The notes under the pieces are model-generated. The model was not told the origin of the DNA. It ran no database searches and saw only the letters and a list, made by a program, of their open reading frames with translations. From the NCBI RefSeq assembly GCF_964656455.1, contig NC_135714.1:121649631-121713630 (forward strand): DNA of 64,000 nt. Reading direction: 5' to 3'. Shown piece by piece: positions 49,001 through 60,245 of the stretch. How positions within the stretch are numbered: the first letter of the stretch is position 1; every line of letters starts with the position of its first letter. Source of the stretch: Halichoerus grypus. Lineage: Eukaryota; Chordata; Mammalia; Carnivora; Phocidae. The position numbers and the translations under genes were made by a program.

Positions 49001-49827
49001 CTAGTGAAACAAAAGCAAAAATGAACTTTTGGGACTTCATCAAGATAAAAAGCTTCTGCACAGCAAAGGAAACAGTCAACAAAACAAAGAGGCAACCCAC
49101 AGAATGGGAGAAGATATTTGCAAATGACACTACAGATAAAGGGCTGGTATCCAAGATCTATAAAGAACTTCTCAAACTCAACACCCAAAAAACAAATAAT
49201 CAAGCCAAAAAGTGGGCAGAAGATATGAAAAGACACTTCTCTGAAGAAGACATACATATGGCTAACAGACACATGAAAAAATGTTCATCATCATTAGCCA
49301 TCAGGGAAATCCAAATCAAAACCACACTGAGATACCACCTTACATCAGTTAGAATGGCAAAAATGGACAGGGAGAGAAACAACAAATGTTGGAGAGGTTG
49401 TGGAGAAAGGGGAACTCTCTTACACTGTTGGTGGGAATGCAAGTTGGTACAGCCACTTTGGAAAACAGTGTGGAGGTGCCTCAAAAATGTAAAAATAGAG
49501 CTACCCTATGACCCAGCAATTGCACTACTGGGTATTTACCCCAAAGACACAGATGTAGTGAAAAGAAGGGCCATATGCACCCCAATGTTCATAGCAGCAA
49601 TGTCCGTAATAGCCAAACTGTGGAAAGAGCCGAGATGCCCTTCAATAGATGAATGGATAAAGAAGATGTCTTCCATATATACAATGGAATATTACTCAGG
49701 CATCAGAAAGGATGAATACCCAACTTTTACATCAACATGGATGGGACTGGAGGAGATTATGCTAAGTGAAATAAGTCAAGCAGAGAAAGTCAATTATCAT
49801 ATGGTTTCACTTATTTGTGGAACATAA
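46001..49827 (+). pseudogene. L1 ORF2 (endonuclease-reverse transcriptase), multiply broken
   Basis: ORF2p nicks target DNA and reverse-transcribes L1 RNA. The start at 46001 (MMTINSYLSIS) begins an APE-type endonuclease: 'LNVNGLN', 'CLQETHF', 'VGDLNTPLS' and 'SSAHGTFSRIDHILGH' are all readable. The lesions are TAG at 46175-46177, a one-base loss near 46678, TAA at 46975-46977 and TAA at 47803-47805. The polymerase shows '[13 protein letters not shown]', 'NFRPISLMN' and an intact 'FADD' catalytic box at about 48098-48109. The first catalytic Asp (motif A, usually DAEKAFD) is replaced by Gly (47797-47799). The last 572 codons (48109-49827) are open and end in the CCHC-like '[18 protein letters not shown]'. 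It encodes no full-length protein. Confidence 0.95.
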
Positions 49828-50115
49828 GGAATAGCATGGAGGACACTAGGAGAAGGAAGGGAAAAATGAGGGGGGCGGAATTGGAGGGAGAGATGAACCA
49901 TGAGAGACTATGGACTCTGAGAAACAGGGTTTTAGAGGGGAGGGGGGAGGGGGGAGTGGTTAGCCTGGTGATGGGTATTAAGGAGGGCACGTACTGCATG
50001 GAGCACTGGGTGTTATACGAAAACAATGGATCATGGATCACCACATCAAAAACTAATGATGTATTGTATGGTGACTAACATAACATAATAAAATTATAAA
50101 AAAAATAAAATAAAA
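49828..50115 (+). other. L1 3' UTR, single G-rich unit, and A-tail
   Basis: Only unit B is present. G-tracts of 4, 6 and 6 lie within 49937-49954. The shared end 'aaaactaatgatgta' leads to a weak AATAAA-type signal (50088-50093) and an A-rich tail to 50115. Confidence 0.85.
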
Positions 50116-50142
50116 TGTACCTCTTGGTACAAGCACTTTGGG
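50116..50142 (+). other. Probable 3' transduced segment of the L1
   Basis: 27 nt absent from the other L1 3' ends lie between the L1 A-tail and a second A-tract that meets the right target duplication. This is the layout produced when transcription reads past the L1 signal to a downstream poly-A site. It includes a small hairpin 'gtacctcttggtac'. Confidence 0.7.
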
Positions 50143-50163
50143 AAAAAAATATTCAATATAATG

Positions 50164-53100
50164 ATGTAAAATATCACTTTAAGACTGATGTATAAAACAA
50201 ATTAAGAACAATGTAGATTCACTATTACTCATTGGACAGATCGAGTTACAAACTGTAAATAGCAAAAAAAAAAAAAAGAGGAAGAACAAGGGATGTCTGT
50301 ACAAAAAAAAATTATAGCTATGTAATAAGGGTAAAATGGATCTATAATTAATAAGGTGAGACTTTTTTTGCCTTACTGTGACCCTCCATAAAATACCATA
50401 TATGAATGTTTGTAGCTACCAAGTTCCCTAGCATGCCCATCTCAAACAGTCCTTTTTTACCTGATACTTTATTAGCCATGTCACATTTCATTACTACAGC
50501 TGTGACTAATACCAGGTAATAAGTAAACAATGTTGAGCTCCAGCAATCCTATCCTAACTGTAACTGTTAGAATCACAAAAAGGCAAACCAACAAGCAATG
50601 TAATATGCCCAAGTTACATTTATCTTGATATTCAGTAAAACCAATTTCCAGTCTAATATGTTTTTGTAGCACTATCTTCTGGAGAATTTACATTAAAAAA
50701 AGTACAATAGAGATTCAGGTCTATATCTGTTAGTGATGAAAATCTCAAGTTTTTACAGAAGAGATTAATAAGCCCCAAGACTTCCAAACAGGCTTTTAAA
50801 TCCACAAAATGTGTCATTGTGTTTAATCTCTGCCTCATCTCAAGTATATTTTAAACAAATGCTATATTGACTAAACACAGGGTAAATAAACCAGAGTCAA
50901 AGTTGTAAATAATTACATCCATAAACAGTGCTCCACTTACAGAAAGAAAACTATGTCTGAATTCTTGGTTTGTTTTCAATTTTATGGACTTTTTCAATGT
51001 TATCTTGAAAAAACCACATTTTCCAGTAGTAGACTTCATCCCCTCCTCCCAGTCTATTATCACTCACTTTAGTCATCGCACTGAAAGTCTTTGGCATACT
51101 TAGCATATTGCCAAATAGGAGAATGAAAAGGCTTACCCCTACTAATATATGTCCTCCCACTACCCATCTGAAATATGTAGGGAAAATGAAACAAATTTTC
51201 CAAATAAGCTTACATAAATGACTATTTGCAGTTATGTGATCTGTGACTTATTTGGCACAGAAAATGAGAAAATGAAATGAAAAGACAAAACTTCAGTTAA
51301 AAGACATATTATGTATATGTAGTATGGCTGTATTTATAAGCCTTTAAAGGTACTTGAAATCATGACATAACCAGCTTATCTCTATTTTGCAACTTATTTT
51401 TTTTAATTTTTATATTAACTTTTCTTTGGTGATTTCATCAGGGGAGTAAGCCAGTGTCAAAAATGCCAACCCAAGCAATGTATGGCCACAACTCAAATCT
51501 ACCAGCCTCTTCCAATCACATAATTTTTCTAATGAGTAAAAGTCACTTCCCACAAAGCAATGACACAGAAATAAACTGAGAGATTTGTAGCTACTAAGAA
51601 AGTTAAGGATGACTCTGATTTTATGAGAAAGCCAACGGTCATTATAAATAATATACCTATTTAAAAAGTCTTATTTAGAAAGGAATTAACTTGAAATGCT
51701 CCAGTTTAGATTAGAAGATAATCTTTACAATGCATTTTTTGAATACTAGAAGACAAAACTATGAGTTGGAATTGTCAAATATAAAGAGGGCAACCTAAAG
51801 GCAAATTTGTGTGTCTTTGTAAGTATCTAGTCTCAGGGTTTAAGAGAATAAAGCAATTTTCCAAAATGTACAAAGCATTTTGAAAAGGTATTTGGAAAGA
51901 CTTTTCTCCCTGTAAGGACTGCTTATTAACACCTTTGTAGTTAGATAATGCAGAAGCTATTTCTTTATTCTTGTGATCTGCCTTGGATCTTCAAGAATAA
52001 AGAAAAATATCTCTTTTTTTGTAAAAACTATTCAACCTATCTAGGGAGCTGGAACTAGGTTTAATACCACTGAGAAAAGCTCTGGTTATTTACTTGACTT
52101 ACCAACAAGAAACAACCCAGCATTCTGAGAGAGAAAAAAAAAAAAATTTAATCACACCTTGACCATGCAAAATAATAATAATCAAATACCTGAGAAGAAG
52201 GAGTTACTGTTAGCATACACCACTTGATTAAAAGGAAATTAAATCAGGAAATATGATAGTTTAAAGCCATGTAAAATAAAATTTAGAATAGGTTTTAGCT
52301 GTATTGATCTAAGGGTATATATAACCTATAGTCTCTTTTATTGGACAGACTCCCTGAGGCCAAATAAGATTTCATTAAGTTACACAGATTATGAAATATT
52401 TTTGCTTTTTCTAGTAATTTTTATTTACAAACTATCTTTTGTCTAAGACATACTGAGCAGGAATAGGAATTGCTTTTACCAGAAAACTGAACATGTAACT
52501 ATTCAGGCATCCCGTGGAATAAGTTGTCCTGGGAATAATGTTATCCATCACCCCACAGGGGTCATTATTGCTGAAAGATACCAATTACTAATTCAACAAT
52601 CCTCCAAGTATTCTGCCCTTTAACCAATAAAAAAAAGATAAATTTGCAGGCTGTTAAGAAATTATTTAAACCCTATTTTATCTTGGAAGAGTAATCTATA
52701 CACTCCCTACCTTTACTTCTTTTTTTCCTTCCTTGACCCTGCAATCTAACCAAAACCCTACCATTCCAAAATATGACTTACATTGAGATTGCTAGTGACA
52801 GCCTAAAGGCCAAGCTTCCCTAATGAGCCTCTCTGTAGCCTTAGAAAATTATGATATTCTCTTTGAGAATCAGAGAAGATTCTAGAAACAGCAAGATAAA
52901 TTCAGGAGTTCACTTCCCTCCACAAAGAGCTCTAAGATTTTTGCTCATAGCCAGTACTATCAGAAGCTATGGATGCCAAGCATGAGAGAACACATAAGCT
53001 TTGTTCCGTGTAGTATAGGGCTTGGCAAGATTCTGAGGAACTGGAGCCCAAGGGTAAGGCCCAATAAATTATACTTCTGGAGAAAAACTTGGCATATGTA

Positions 53101-53317
53101 ACTATGTCATCCTGAGAAGGTTGACTTAATAAACTCTGGTGTCTCCTGAACAGCAAGGGAAAGAGAAAGTACATCAGGTGAACTGGATCGCTCTGCCCTT
53201 GAGACCATGTGATTACAGAGATAATTTAGAACTGTGTGGCTTCTCAAGAATCAATTTAATTGCCAATTCTTTCTCTACTTCTTTGATACAAAAATCTTCT
53301 CCCAGTCTCTGGCCAAT
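50164..53317. other. Repeat-poor stretch
   Basis: About 3.1 kb with no Can-SINE, L1 or clear MIR. Short A-runs occur at 50263-50276 and 52136-52146. The frames are short and lack domains. The part 53100-53317 is GC-richer and may be the unseen start of the repeat that continues at 53320. Confidence 0.5.
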
Positions 53318-53319
53318 TT

Positions 53320-53430
53320 TTCAACCCAGGAATGACTTTCTCAAGAACCTAGGAGCCATCCCTTTGAAATGTAAGGCATCAAGAAAAATAATGCCAAGAA
53401 GACATAGGCCATCTGAATAGGCCTATATCT
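53320..53430 (+). repeat. Fragment of an unidentified dispersed repeat (copy 1)
   Basis: 'caacccaggaat.actttctc' followed by 'tttgaaatgtaa' and 'aagaaa.ata' matches 63734-63815 in order. It is probably an old LTR or DNA element; it stops where the L1 begins. Confidence 0.55.
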
Positions 53431-53808
53431 ATTAAAGAAATTGAATAAATAATTGATAACCTTCCAAAACAGAAAGCAGAAAACAGACAGGTTCACTGGT
53501 GAATTCTATCAAACTCTTAGAAATTACACTAATTTGCCACAATCACTTTCAGAGGAGAGAAGAAAAAAATATATCCCAACTTTTTCTATGAGGCCAGCAT
53601 TACTCTAATACCAAAACCAGGCAAAAACATTATAAGAAAAAAACTACAGACCTACATTTCTCATGAAAAGAGATGAAAAAATCCCCAACATATTAGCAAA
53701 TTGAATTTGTAAGAGTATAAAAAGAATTATATATCATGACAAATAGGATATATACCAGATACGCAAGACATGTTCAACACTCAAAAACCAATTAATATAA
53801 TCCATCAA

Positions 53809-54006
53809 GGGCACCTGGGTGGCTCAGTCATTAAGCGTCTGCCTTCGGCTCAGGTCATGATCCCAGGGTCCTGGGATCGAGCCCCATGTCAGGCTCCCGG
53901 CTCAGCAGAAAGCCTGCTTCTCCCTTTCCCACTCCCCCTGCTTGTGTTCCTGCTCTCGCTGCGTCTCTCTCTGTCAAATAAATAAATAAAATCTTTAAAA
54001 ATATAT
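53809..54006 (+). mobile_element. Can-SINE, young-looking
   Basis: Complete copy. Perfect 14-bp duplication 'atataatccatcaa' at 53795-53808 and 54007-54020. Confidence 0.96.
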
Positions 54007-54217
54007 ATATAATCCATCAAATCAATAGGCTAAAGAAGAAAAAAATCATATGATCATATTGATAGATATAGAAAAAGCATTTGAAAAAATTCAACTTCTA
54101 TTCATGACAAAATCTCTCAGCAAACTAAAAATATCCGAAAGGGGAACTTCCTCACCTTGATAAAGAATATCTACAAAAGTCCTACAGCTAACACCATACT
54201 TAATAGTGAAAAACTCA

Positions 54218-54410
54218 GGGCTGTCTGGGTGGCTCAGTTGGTTAAGCGTCTGCCTTAGGCTCAAATCATGATCCCAGAGTCCTGGGATTGAGCCCTACTT
54301 TGGGCTCTCTGCTCAGTGGGGAGTATGCTTCTCCCACTCCCTCTGCCTGCCACTCCCCCTGCTTGTGCTCTCTCTCTCTGTCAAATAAATAAATAAAAAA
54401 TCTTTCTAAA
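54218..54410 (+). mobile_element. Can-SINE
   Basis: Head 'gggctgtctgggtggctcag' and complete body with a short tail. Duplication 'aatagtgaaaractca' at 54202-54217 and 54411-54426 (one mismatch). Confidence 0.95.
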
Positions 54411-54849
54411 AATAGTGAAAAGCTCAAAGCTTTTCCAGGAACAATGCAAGGATGTCCCTTTTTACCACTCCTTTGCAATATGGTACTGGAAGTCTTTGTT
54501 AATGCAATAAGGCAAGAAAAGGAAATAAAAGATATATAGATTGGAAAGAAAACATAAGGCTATCTTTGTTCATAGATGACATAATAGTCTATGTAGAAAA
54601 TCTGAAAAAAATGACAAAAAAATCCCTCCTGGAATTAGTAAGTGCTTGCAGCAAGTCTGTAGGATATAAAATTAATATATAAAATTCAATTGTTTTCCTA
54701 TATATCAACAATTTACAAATAGAATCTTAAATTTAAAATGCAGTATCATTTATATTAGCATCCTCCTCCCAAATAAAATATTTAGGTATAAATCTAACAA
54801 TATGTATATGATATGTATGAGGAAAACTATAAAACTGATAAACGAAATT

Positions 54850-54977
54850 AATGGGTATTAAAGAGGGCACGTTCTGCATGGAGCACTGGCTGTTATATGC
54901 AAACAATGAATCGTGGAACACTACATCAAAAATTAATGATGTAATGTATGGTGACTAACATAACATAATAATAAAAA
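54850..54977 (+). mobile_element. Very short L1 insertion (3' UTR tail only)
   Basis: 128 bp identical in plan to the end of unit B in the other young L1s ('atgggtattaaagagggcac' to 'aacataataataaaa'). The old L1 resumes afterwards. Possible 7-bp duplication 'aaattaa'/'aaatcaa'. It is an extreme 5' truncation. Confidence 0.88.
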
Positions 54978-55440
54978 AAATCAAGAACTAAATAAAGGGA
55001 GAGATATTCTATATTTATGGATGGAAAGAGTCAATACTGTCAAGGTGTTTGTTCTTTCCCAACTTGTTCTATAGATTCAATGCAATTCCAATGAAGATCC
55101 CAGCAAGTTATTTTATGGATATAGACAAACTAATTCTAGCATTTATAAGAAAACACAAAAGACCCAGAATAACCAATACAATATTAAAGGAGAAAAACAA
55201 AGTTTGATCACTGACACTACTTGACTTCAAGATTTACTATAAAGCTACAGCAATCAAGACAGTGTGGTATTGCCAAAATAATAAATAAATCAATGAAACA
55301 GAATAGAGAGCCCAGAAATAGACCCTTGTAAGTATAGTTGACTGATCTTTGGCAAAGGAATAAAGGCAATACAATGGAGCAAAGAGCATAATCTCTTCAA
55401 GAAATAGTGCTGGAACAACTGAACATCTATATGGTAAAGA

Positions 55441-55519
55441 AGGAAAGGAAGGAAGGAAGGAAGGAAAGGAGGAAGGGAGGGAAGGAGGGAGGGAGGAAGG
55501 AAGGAAGGAAGGAAGGAAG
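55441..55519. repeat. GGAA-rich microsatellite
   Basis: About 79 bp of GGAA units with GGGA variants inside an old L1. GGAA is the core of ETS-factor sites. Confidence 0.95.
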
Positions 55520-56907
55520 AAAAACTAGATACAGACTTTACACCCTTCATGAAAATTAACTCAAAATGAATCTTAGACCTAAATGTAAAACACAAAACTA
55601 TAAAACTCCTAGAAGATAACATAGGAGAAAACCTAGATGACCTTGGGTATGGAGATGATATTTCAGATAAACATCAAAGACACAATCCATGAAAAAAATA
55701 ATTGATAAACTGGGCTTCATTAAATTTAAAAACTTCTGCTTTGTGAATGGCAATTATCAAGATAAGTAGAAGATAAGCCCCATTCTGGAAGAATATATTT
55801 GAAAAAGTCACATCTAATAAAGGACTGTTATCCACATATACAAAAAAATCTTAAAACTCCACAATAGGAAACCAACTTGATTAAAGAATGGGCAAAAGAC
55901 CTGAATAAACACTTCAACAAAGAAGATATATAAATAAGCTGGCAAAGAAGCATATGAAAAAATGCTCCACATCATGTGTCATCACAGAAATTTAAATTAA
56001 ATGAGATACCACTGTATACCCATTAGAAAAGCCAAGATCTGGAATGCTGATAATGCCAAATACTAGCAAGGATGTGCAGAAACAGGAACTCTCCTAAATT
56101 GCTGGTGGGAATGCAAAATGGTACGGCCACTTTGCAAGACAGTTTGGCAGTTTCTTAACAAAACTAAACATACATTTACTGTATGGTCCAGTAATAGTAC
56201 TTGTTGGCATTTATCCAATGACATTGAAAACTTATGTCCAGACCAAACCCTGCCCACAAATACTTATATCAGCTTTATTCATACTTGCCAAAACATGAAA
56301 GCAACCAAGAGGTCCTTCATAGGTCAATGAAGAAAACTGTGGTACATTCGGATAATGGAATATTATTTAGTGCTAAAAAAATGAGCTATCAGACCATGAA
56401 AAAAAAAAAAAGAAGAAGAAGAAACAAATGCATATTAGTGAAAGAAGCCAACCTGAGAAGGCTAACTACTATATGATTCCAACTATATGACATTCTGAAA
56501 AAATCAAAACTATGGAGACAATAAAAATACCAGTGATTGCTGGTTGGGGGCAGGGGATGTGCCAAGGGATGAATAGGCAGAGCATAGAAGATTTTTAGGT
56601 TAGTGAAACTACCTGTATTATACTATAATGATAAATATATGTCATTATACATTTGTCCAAACATATACTATACAATACTAAGGATGCATTCTAAGGTAAA
56701 CTATGGATTTGGGGTGATTATTTGGGGTTATTATGAATGTAGATTCATCCTTTGTAACAAATATGCCATTGTGGTGAATGATATTGCTATTATGGTGGCT
56801 GTGCATGTGTGGAGGTAGGAGGTATATGGGAAATCTCTGAATCTTCTTCTCAGTTAAGTTGTGAATCTAAAAATGTTCTAAAATATTGCCTTAAAAGACC
56901 AGAAATA

Positions 56908-57093
56908 GGGTGCCTGGGTGGCTCCGTCGGTTAAGCGTCTGCCTTCAGCTCAGGTCATGATTCCTGGGTCCTGGGATCAAGCCCCGCGTTGGGCTCTCTG
57001 CTCAGCAGGGAGCCCACTTCTCCCTCTCCCTCTGCCTGTTGCTCCCCCTGCTTGGACTCTCTCTCTCTCTTTCTCTCTGTCAAATAAATAAAT
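56908..57093 (+). mobile_element. Can-SINE lacking its A-tail
   Basis: Head 'gggtgcctgggtggctccgt' and complete body to AAATAAATAAAT, but no poly-A and no right-hand duplication. The next base begins an inverted L1 segment, so the SINE 3' end may have been lost in a rearrangement. Confidence 0.9.
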
Positions 57094-57257
57094 GACTGTA
57101 CCTTCTTTTTAAAGGCTGAATAATATTCTATTATTTGTATATAATACATTTTTTATATCCATTCATCCATGGGTAGACATTTTCATTGCTTCCACATTTT
57201 GGCTATTGTGAATAGTACTACAATGAACATAAGTGTGCAAATATCTATTTAAGATCC
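57094..57257 (-). mobile_element. Inverted 5' segment of a twin-primed L1
   Basis: The reverse complement matches the L1 ORF2 C-terminal region ('cactattcacaatagccaa'-like text at about 57201) and ends at the 'cctttaaaaagaagg' position. The following plus-strand segment resumes from the same position. Confidence 0.8.
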
Positions 57258-57610
57258 TTAAAAAATAAGGAAATTGTGTCATATGTGACAACAGGGATGA
57301 GTCTTTGAAGACATTATGTTAAGTGAAATAAGCCAGTCATAGAAGGACAAATACTGCGTGATTTCACTCATATAAGGTATCAAAAGCAGGGAAACTCATA
57401 GAAGCAGTAAGTAGAATCATGATTAACCATATGTTGGGGAGCAGAAAATGGGGAGTTACTGCTCAGTGGAAATTGGATTCAGTTATGCAAGATAAAAAAG
57501 TTCTAAAGATATGCTGTACAATATTGTACTTTTAGTTAACAATACACTACATTCAAATTTTGTTAAGAGGGTAGATCTCGTGATCTCATATTTTTGTTTT
57601 TCTTTTTTAA
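57258..57610 (+). mobile_element. 3' segment of the twin-primed L1
   Basis: L1 sense text continues ('ggaaattgtgtcatatgtga', then 'ttatgttaagtgaaataagc') into an L1M-type 3' UTR ending in a T/A-rich stretch near 57610. Together with the inverted segment it covers adjacent L1 positions once each. Confidence 0.8.
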
Positions 57611-57830
57611 CTACAATTTTAAAAAGCAGTGCTCCTATTTTCCAGTCTTTGTAGGAGGGTAGGAGCCTAACTTCAATAAGCACCAATTAGTAAACCCAGA
57701 TGGCCTAATCACATTGACCAATCTGCATGTTAAGGTCCAACAGCTCATTAAGACACTTAGCTATTGGCTCCTATATCACAGGTCCACAGATATAGAAATT
57801 TCAGTGCCTTTCACCCTCTGTGGAATATCC
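57611..57830 (+). repeat. Fragment of an unidentified dispersed repeat (copy 2)
   Basis: 'tccagtctttgtaggagggt', 'gcctaacttcaataagcacc' and 'cagatggcctaatcacattg' match 63790-63890 in order with clear divergence. Confidence 0.6.
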
Positions 57831-57889
57831 CAATAGCAAGACCTCAGCCACAATGAATTAACAAAAAACCTTAGCATCCACTTTGGAGG

Positions 57890-60245
57890 ATCGGCAGCCA
57901 GAGATAAGAGGGATATTAGAGTAATCAGAAAACCTGCCCAGAAAAATAGAAAATCTTCCAGAAAAAAAGCAAATGAATATTTGAATAAAATTTAATTCAG
58001 CTCATGCACACATATAAGTGTGTGCCCATGCACTTGTGCGTACACACACACAGAGATAAAAAACTTGGTTTCCAAACTCAAGATTTCATTAAATGAAATG
58101 GAGTGGATTATTGCCACAGGAAACAAAATCATGGCTTGGAAGACCAAGAGTTATGTTACAAAGACCAGATCAAAACAAACAAACAATTTGGAAGACAGAT
58201 ACAGTAGAACTAATATCCAAATATTGAAATTCCAGAAAGATAAAAAAAAACAACAACTGGAAAGTTACTGAAGACAACTGAATTACAGTAGAAGAAGAAT
58301 TTTCCTAAGTGGAAGAATAATGTAAATGGGCATTTGAAATGGCTCACCAAGTTGTAGATTTCACTGATAAGAGAAGACATATTCTTATGCCTGTGCAATC
58401 AAAATTTCACAAGTCTGAAAACAAAGAAAATAATATATGAGCTTAAAAACAAAAAGGAGTTGCCTAAGAGAAAAGAAAACCAGACTGGAATGAGATTTCT
58501 CATATGAAGCCCTGTACACTGGGATAAAATTTACAACTAACTGAAAGACAAGCCTGGCAACACTAGAATTTTTCACCAGCCAAAATATCTATCACCCATC
58601 AAGGTGAAAGAACAGTATTTGAGAGCAGGCAAAAAGAGAGAGAGTATCACCCATATATAATATATGAAGAAAATACTTGGAAAAATACTCTACCAAACAA
58701 TCAGATCAGAAATTTCAAGATGAGGGAAGAGGAGTCAAGCAAGGAGTAGTAAGTGGGCTGAAATACTTGGGTTCCTGATTATGAGTCCTCAGAAAGTGAA
58801 AGTAATCATTAATTATAATGGAAGAGTATAGTAGGGTAGTTTGAAACTATATATAAAAAGTAGCTGTTAGCCTTTATGTTCTCTAGCCATAATAAAGTTA
58901 AAAATGAAGTAAGAAAAATATACCATTCATAATATTTATAAACATTACAAGCAATTTAATAAAAATGGTATGAGACATACGATATATGAAAAAAACCATA
59001 AAATTGTATTAAAAGTTATTAAACAAGATCTGAACCAAATAGGAAGATCCTTAGGTGGGAAGACATAGTGTCATAAAAATAATAATTTTCCCCAAAGTTA
59101 GCACATACATTTAATGGAATTACAAATAGAATCCCTACAGTACTTTAAAAAGAATTGGATAAAATAATTTGAGGTTTACAGTAGGAATAGGTGTCCAACA
59201 ACAGTTAATAAAATCACGTAATAAAACAATGAGAAGGTACTTAAGAACTTATGAAAAAGCCACTGTATTATTACCACTATTGTTATGTATTGGTATAGAA
59301 ACAAATAGATCAATGGAATGAGAGAGAGCTAGAAATGGATCTCTCTATATGTGATTAGTAGAAAAAGAATAGATTACAAAAAAATTATGTTGGCAAAATG
59401 AGCTATCTAAAAATATAATAATTTATTCCCATTTTATGCCATATGCAAAAAACAAATTCCAGATTAATTATAGACTTAATTACAAAAATAGATTAAAAGG
59501 CAGCATATGTGGTCAAGGGATAGGAAAATCTAGACAAAACTGGAAGCCCACAAGTTATACATATGTGATTATGTGAAAACTTTTTCTGAGGCAAACAAGT
59601 CAATAAACAAATGATAGAGTTAGAAGAACATATTTGCCAAGCAAATTGTAGACGAAAGGTTAATTATCTATAATATACAAAATTATTAAAAATGTTAAAA
59701 TTAATTTTAAAAAGGCAGGACAGCTCAATAGAAATATTGGTAAAGGACTCTGAAAGAACAGTTCACAGAGGAAAAATGTTTAAATTTACCAATACTTGGG
59801 GGAAATGCAAATAAAGCACAATGAAGTATCTCTTCACACTTATTAGGCTTCTAACTATTAAAAAGATCTGTAACACCAAATAATAGGGATATAGGAGAAA
59901 AAAATCACTCTAACACATTTCTGAGAGTGTGAAGAGTTATAGCCTTTTTGGAAAGCAATATAGCAACATCTATTAGAATTATAAATACATTTACTTTTCT
60001 ACCATGAAATCCCACTCCTGGGAATATATTCCATAGAATAAAAGCCCCAGTTCATTAACACTTATGTACAGGATGATTATTGCTCTTCTGTTCATTTTCA
60101 CCAAAAATAGACACAAAAACCTTGTTACATGAATGCCCATATACAGGGGAATGACCAAGTGAATGATAACATATCATATAATGGAATTTTATTCACTCAT
60201 TAAAGTGAATTAGAGATTTGCCAGTTGATCTGAAAGTATTTCCTT
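57890..60245 (+). mobile_element. Ancient L1 (HAL1/L1ME-like), ORF1 and ORF2 remains
   Basis: An A-rich sense strand with ORF1-like text (about 58050-58720) is followed by L1 ORF2 C-terminal phrases ('aacaaatagatcaatggaat' at 59301, 'cccactcctgggaatatatt' at 60010, 'atggaattttattcactcat' at 60180). It is heavily diverged with no open frame. The abrupt end at 60245 coincides with an LTR insertion. Confidence 0.65.

Larger units (their letters stand above)
44164..50147 (+). mobile_element. Full-length L1 (5' UTR, ORF1, ORF2, 3' UTR), inactivated
   Basis: A complete 5.98-kb L1 lies between perfect 16-bp repeats 'aatattcaatataatg' at 44148-44163 and 50148-50163. The order is a CpG-rich 5' UTR (44164-45033), ORF1 (45034-45922), a 77-nt spacer counting from the ORF1 stop, ORF2 (46001-49827), and a 3' UTR with A-tail (49828-50115). 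A 27-nt extra segment and a second A-tract follow. ORF1 has two single-base deletions. ORF2 has three nonsense codons and one frameshift. It is dead but young enough that every domain is readable. Confidence 0.97.
53436..56905 (+). mobile_element. Old L1 (ORF2 polymerase region to 3' end) with three nested insertions
   Basis: L1 ORF2 text runs from the finger region ('aggttcactggtgaattcta', 53490) through 'ttcatagatgacataatagt' (54569, FADD-equivalent region) and the C-terminal block to an L1M-type 3' UTR ending near 56905. Inserted are SINEs (53809-54006, 54218-54410) and a young L1 tail (54850-54977). A GGAA microsatellite lies at 55441-55519. Many stops are present in all frames; net length without insertions is about 2.9 kb. 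Confidence 0.82.

Noticed and set aside
48109..49827. 572-codon open frame as a possibly domesticated protein
   Set aside because: It is the unbroken C-terminal half of an L1 ORF2 whose upstream part has stops and a frameshift. The opening ATG is an internal Met of the polymerase FADD region. Nothing suggests host co-option.
53139..53420. 93-codon plus-strand frame that could be an exon
   Set aside because: Its second half overlaps a dispersed repeat fragment also found at 63720. No domain or convincing splice-bounded conservation can be seen.
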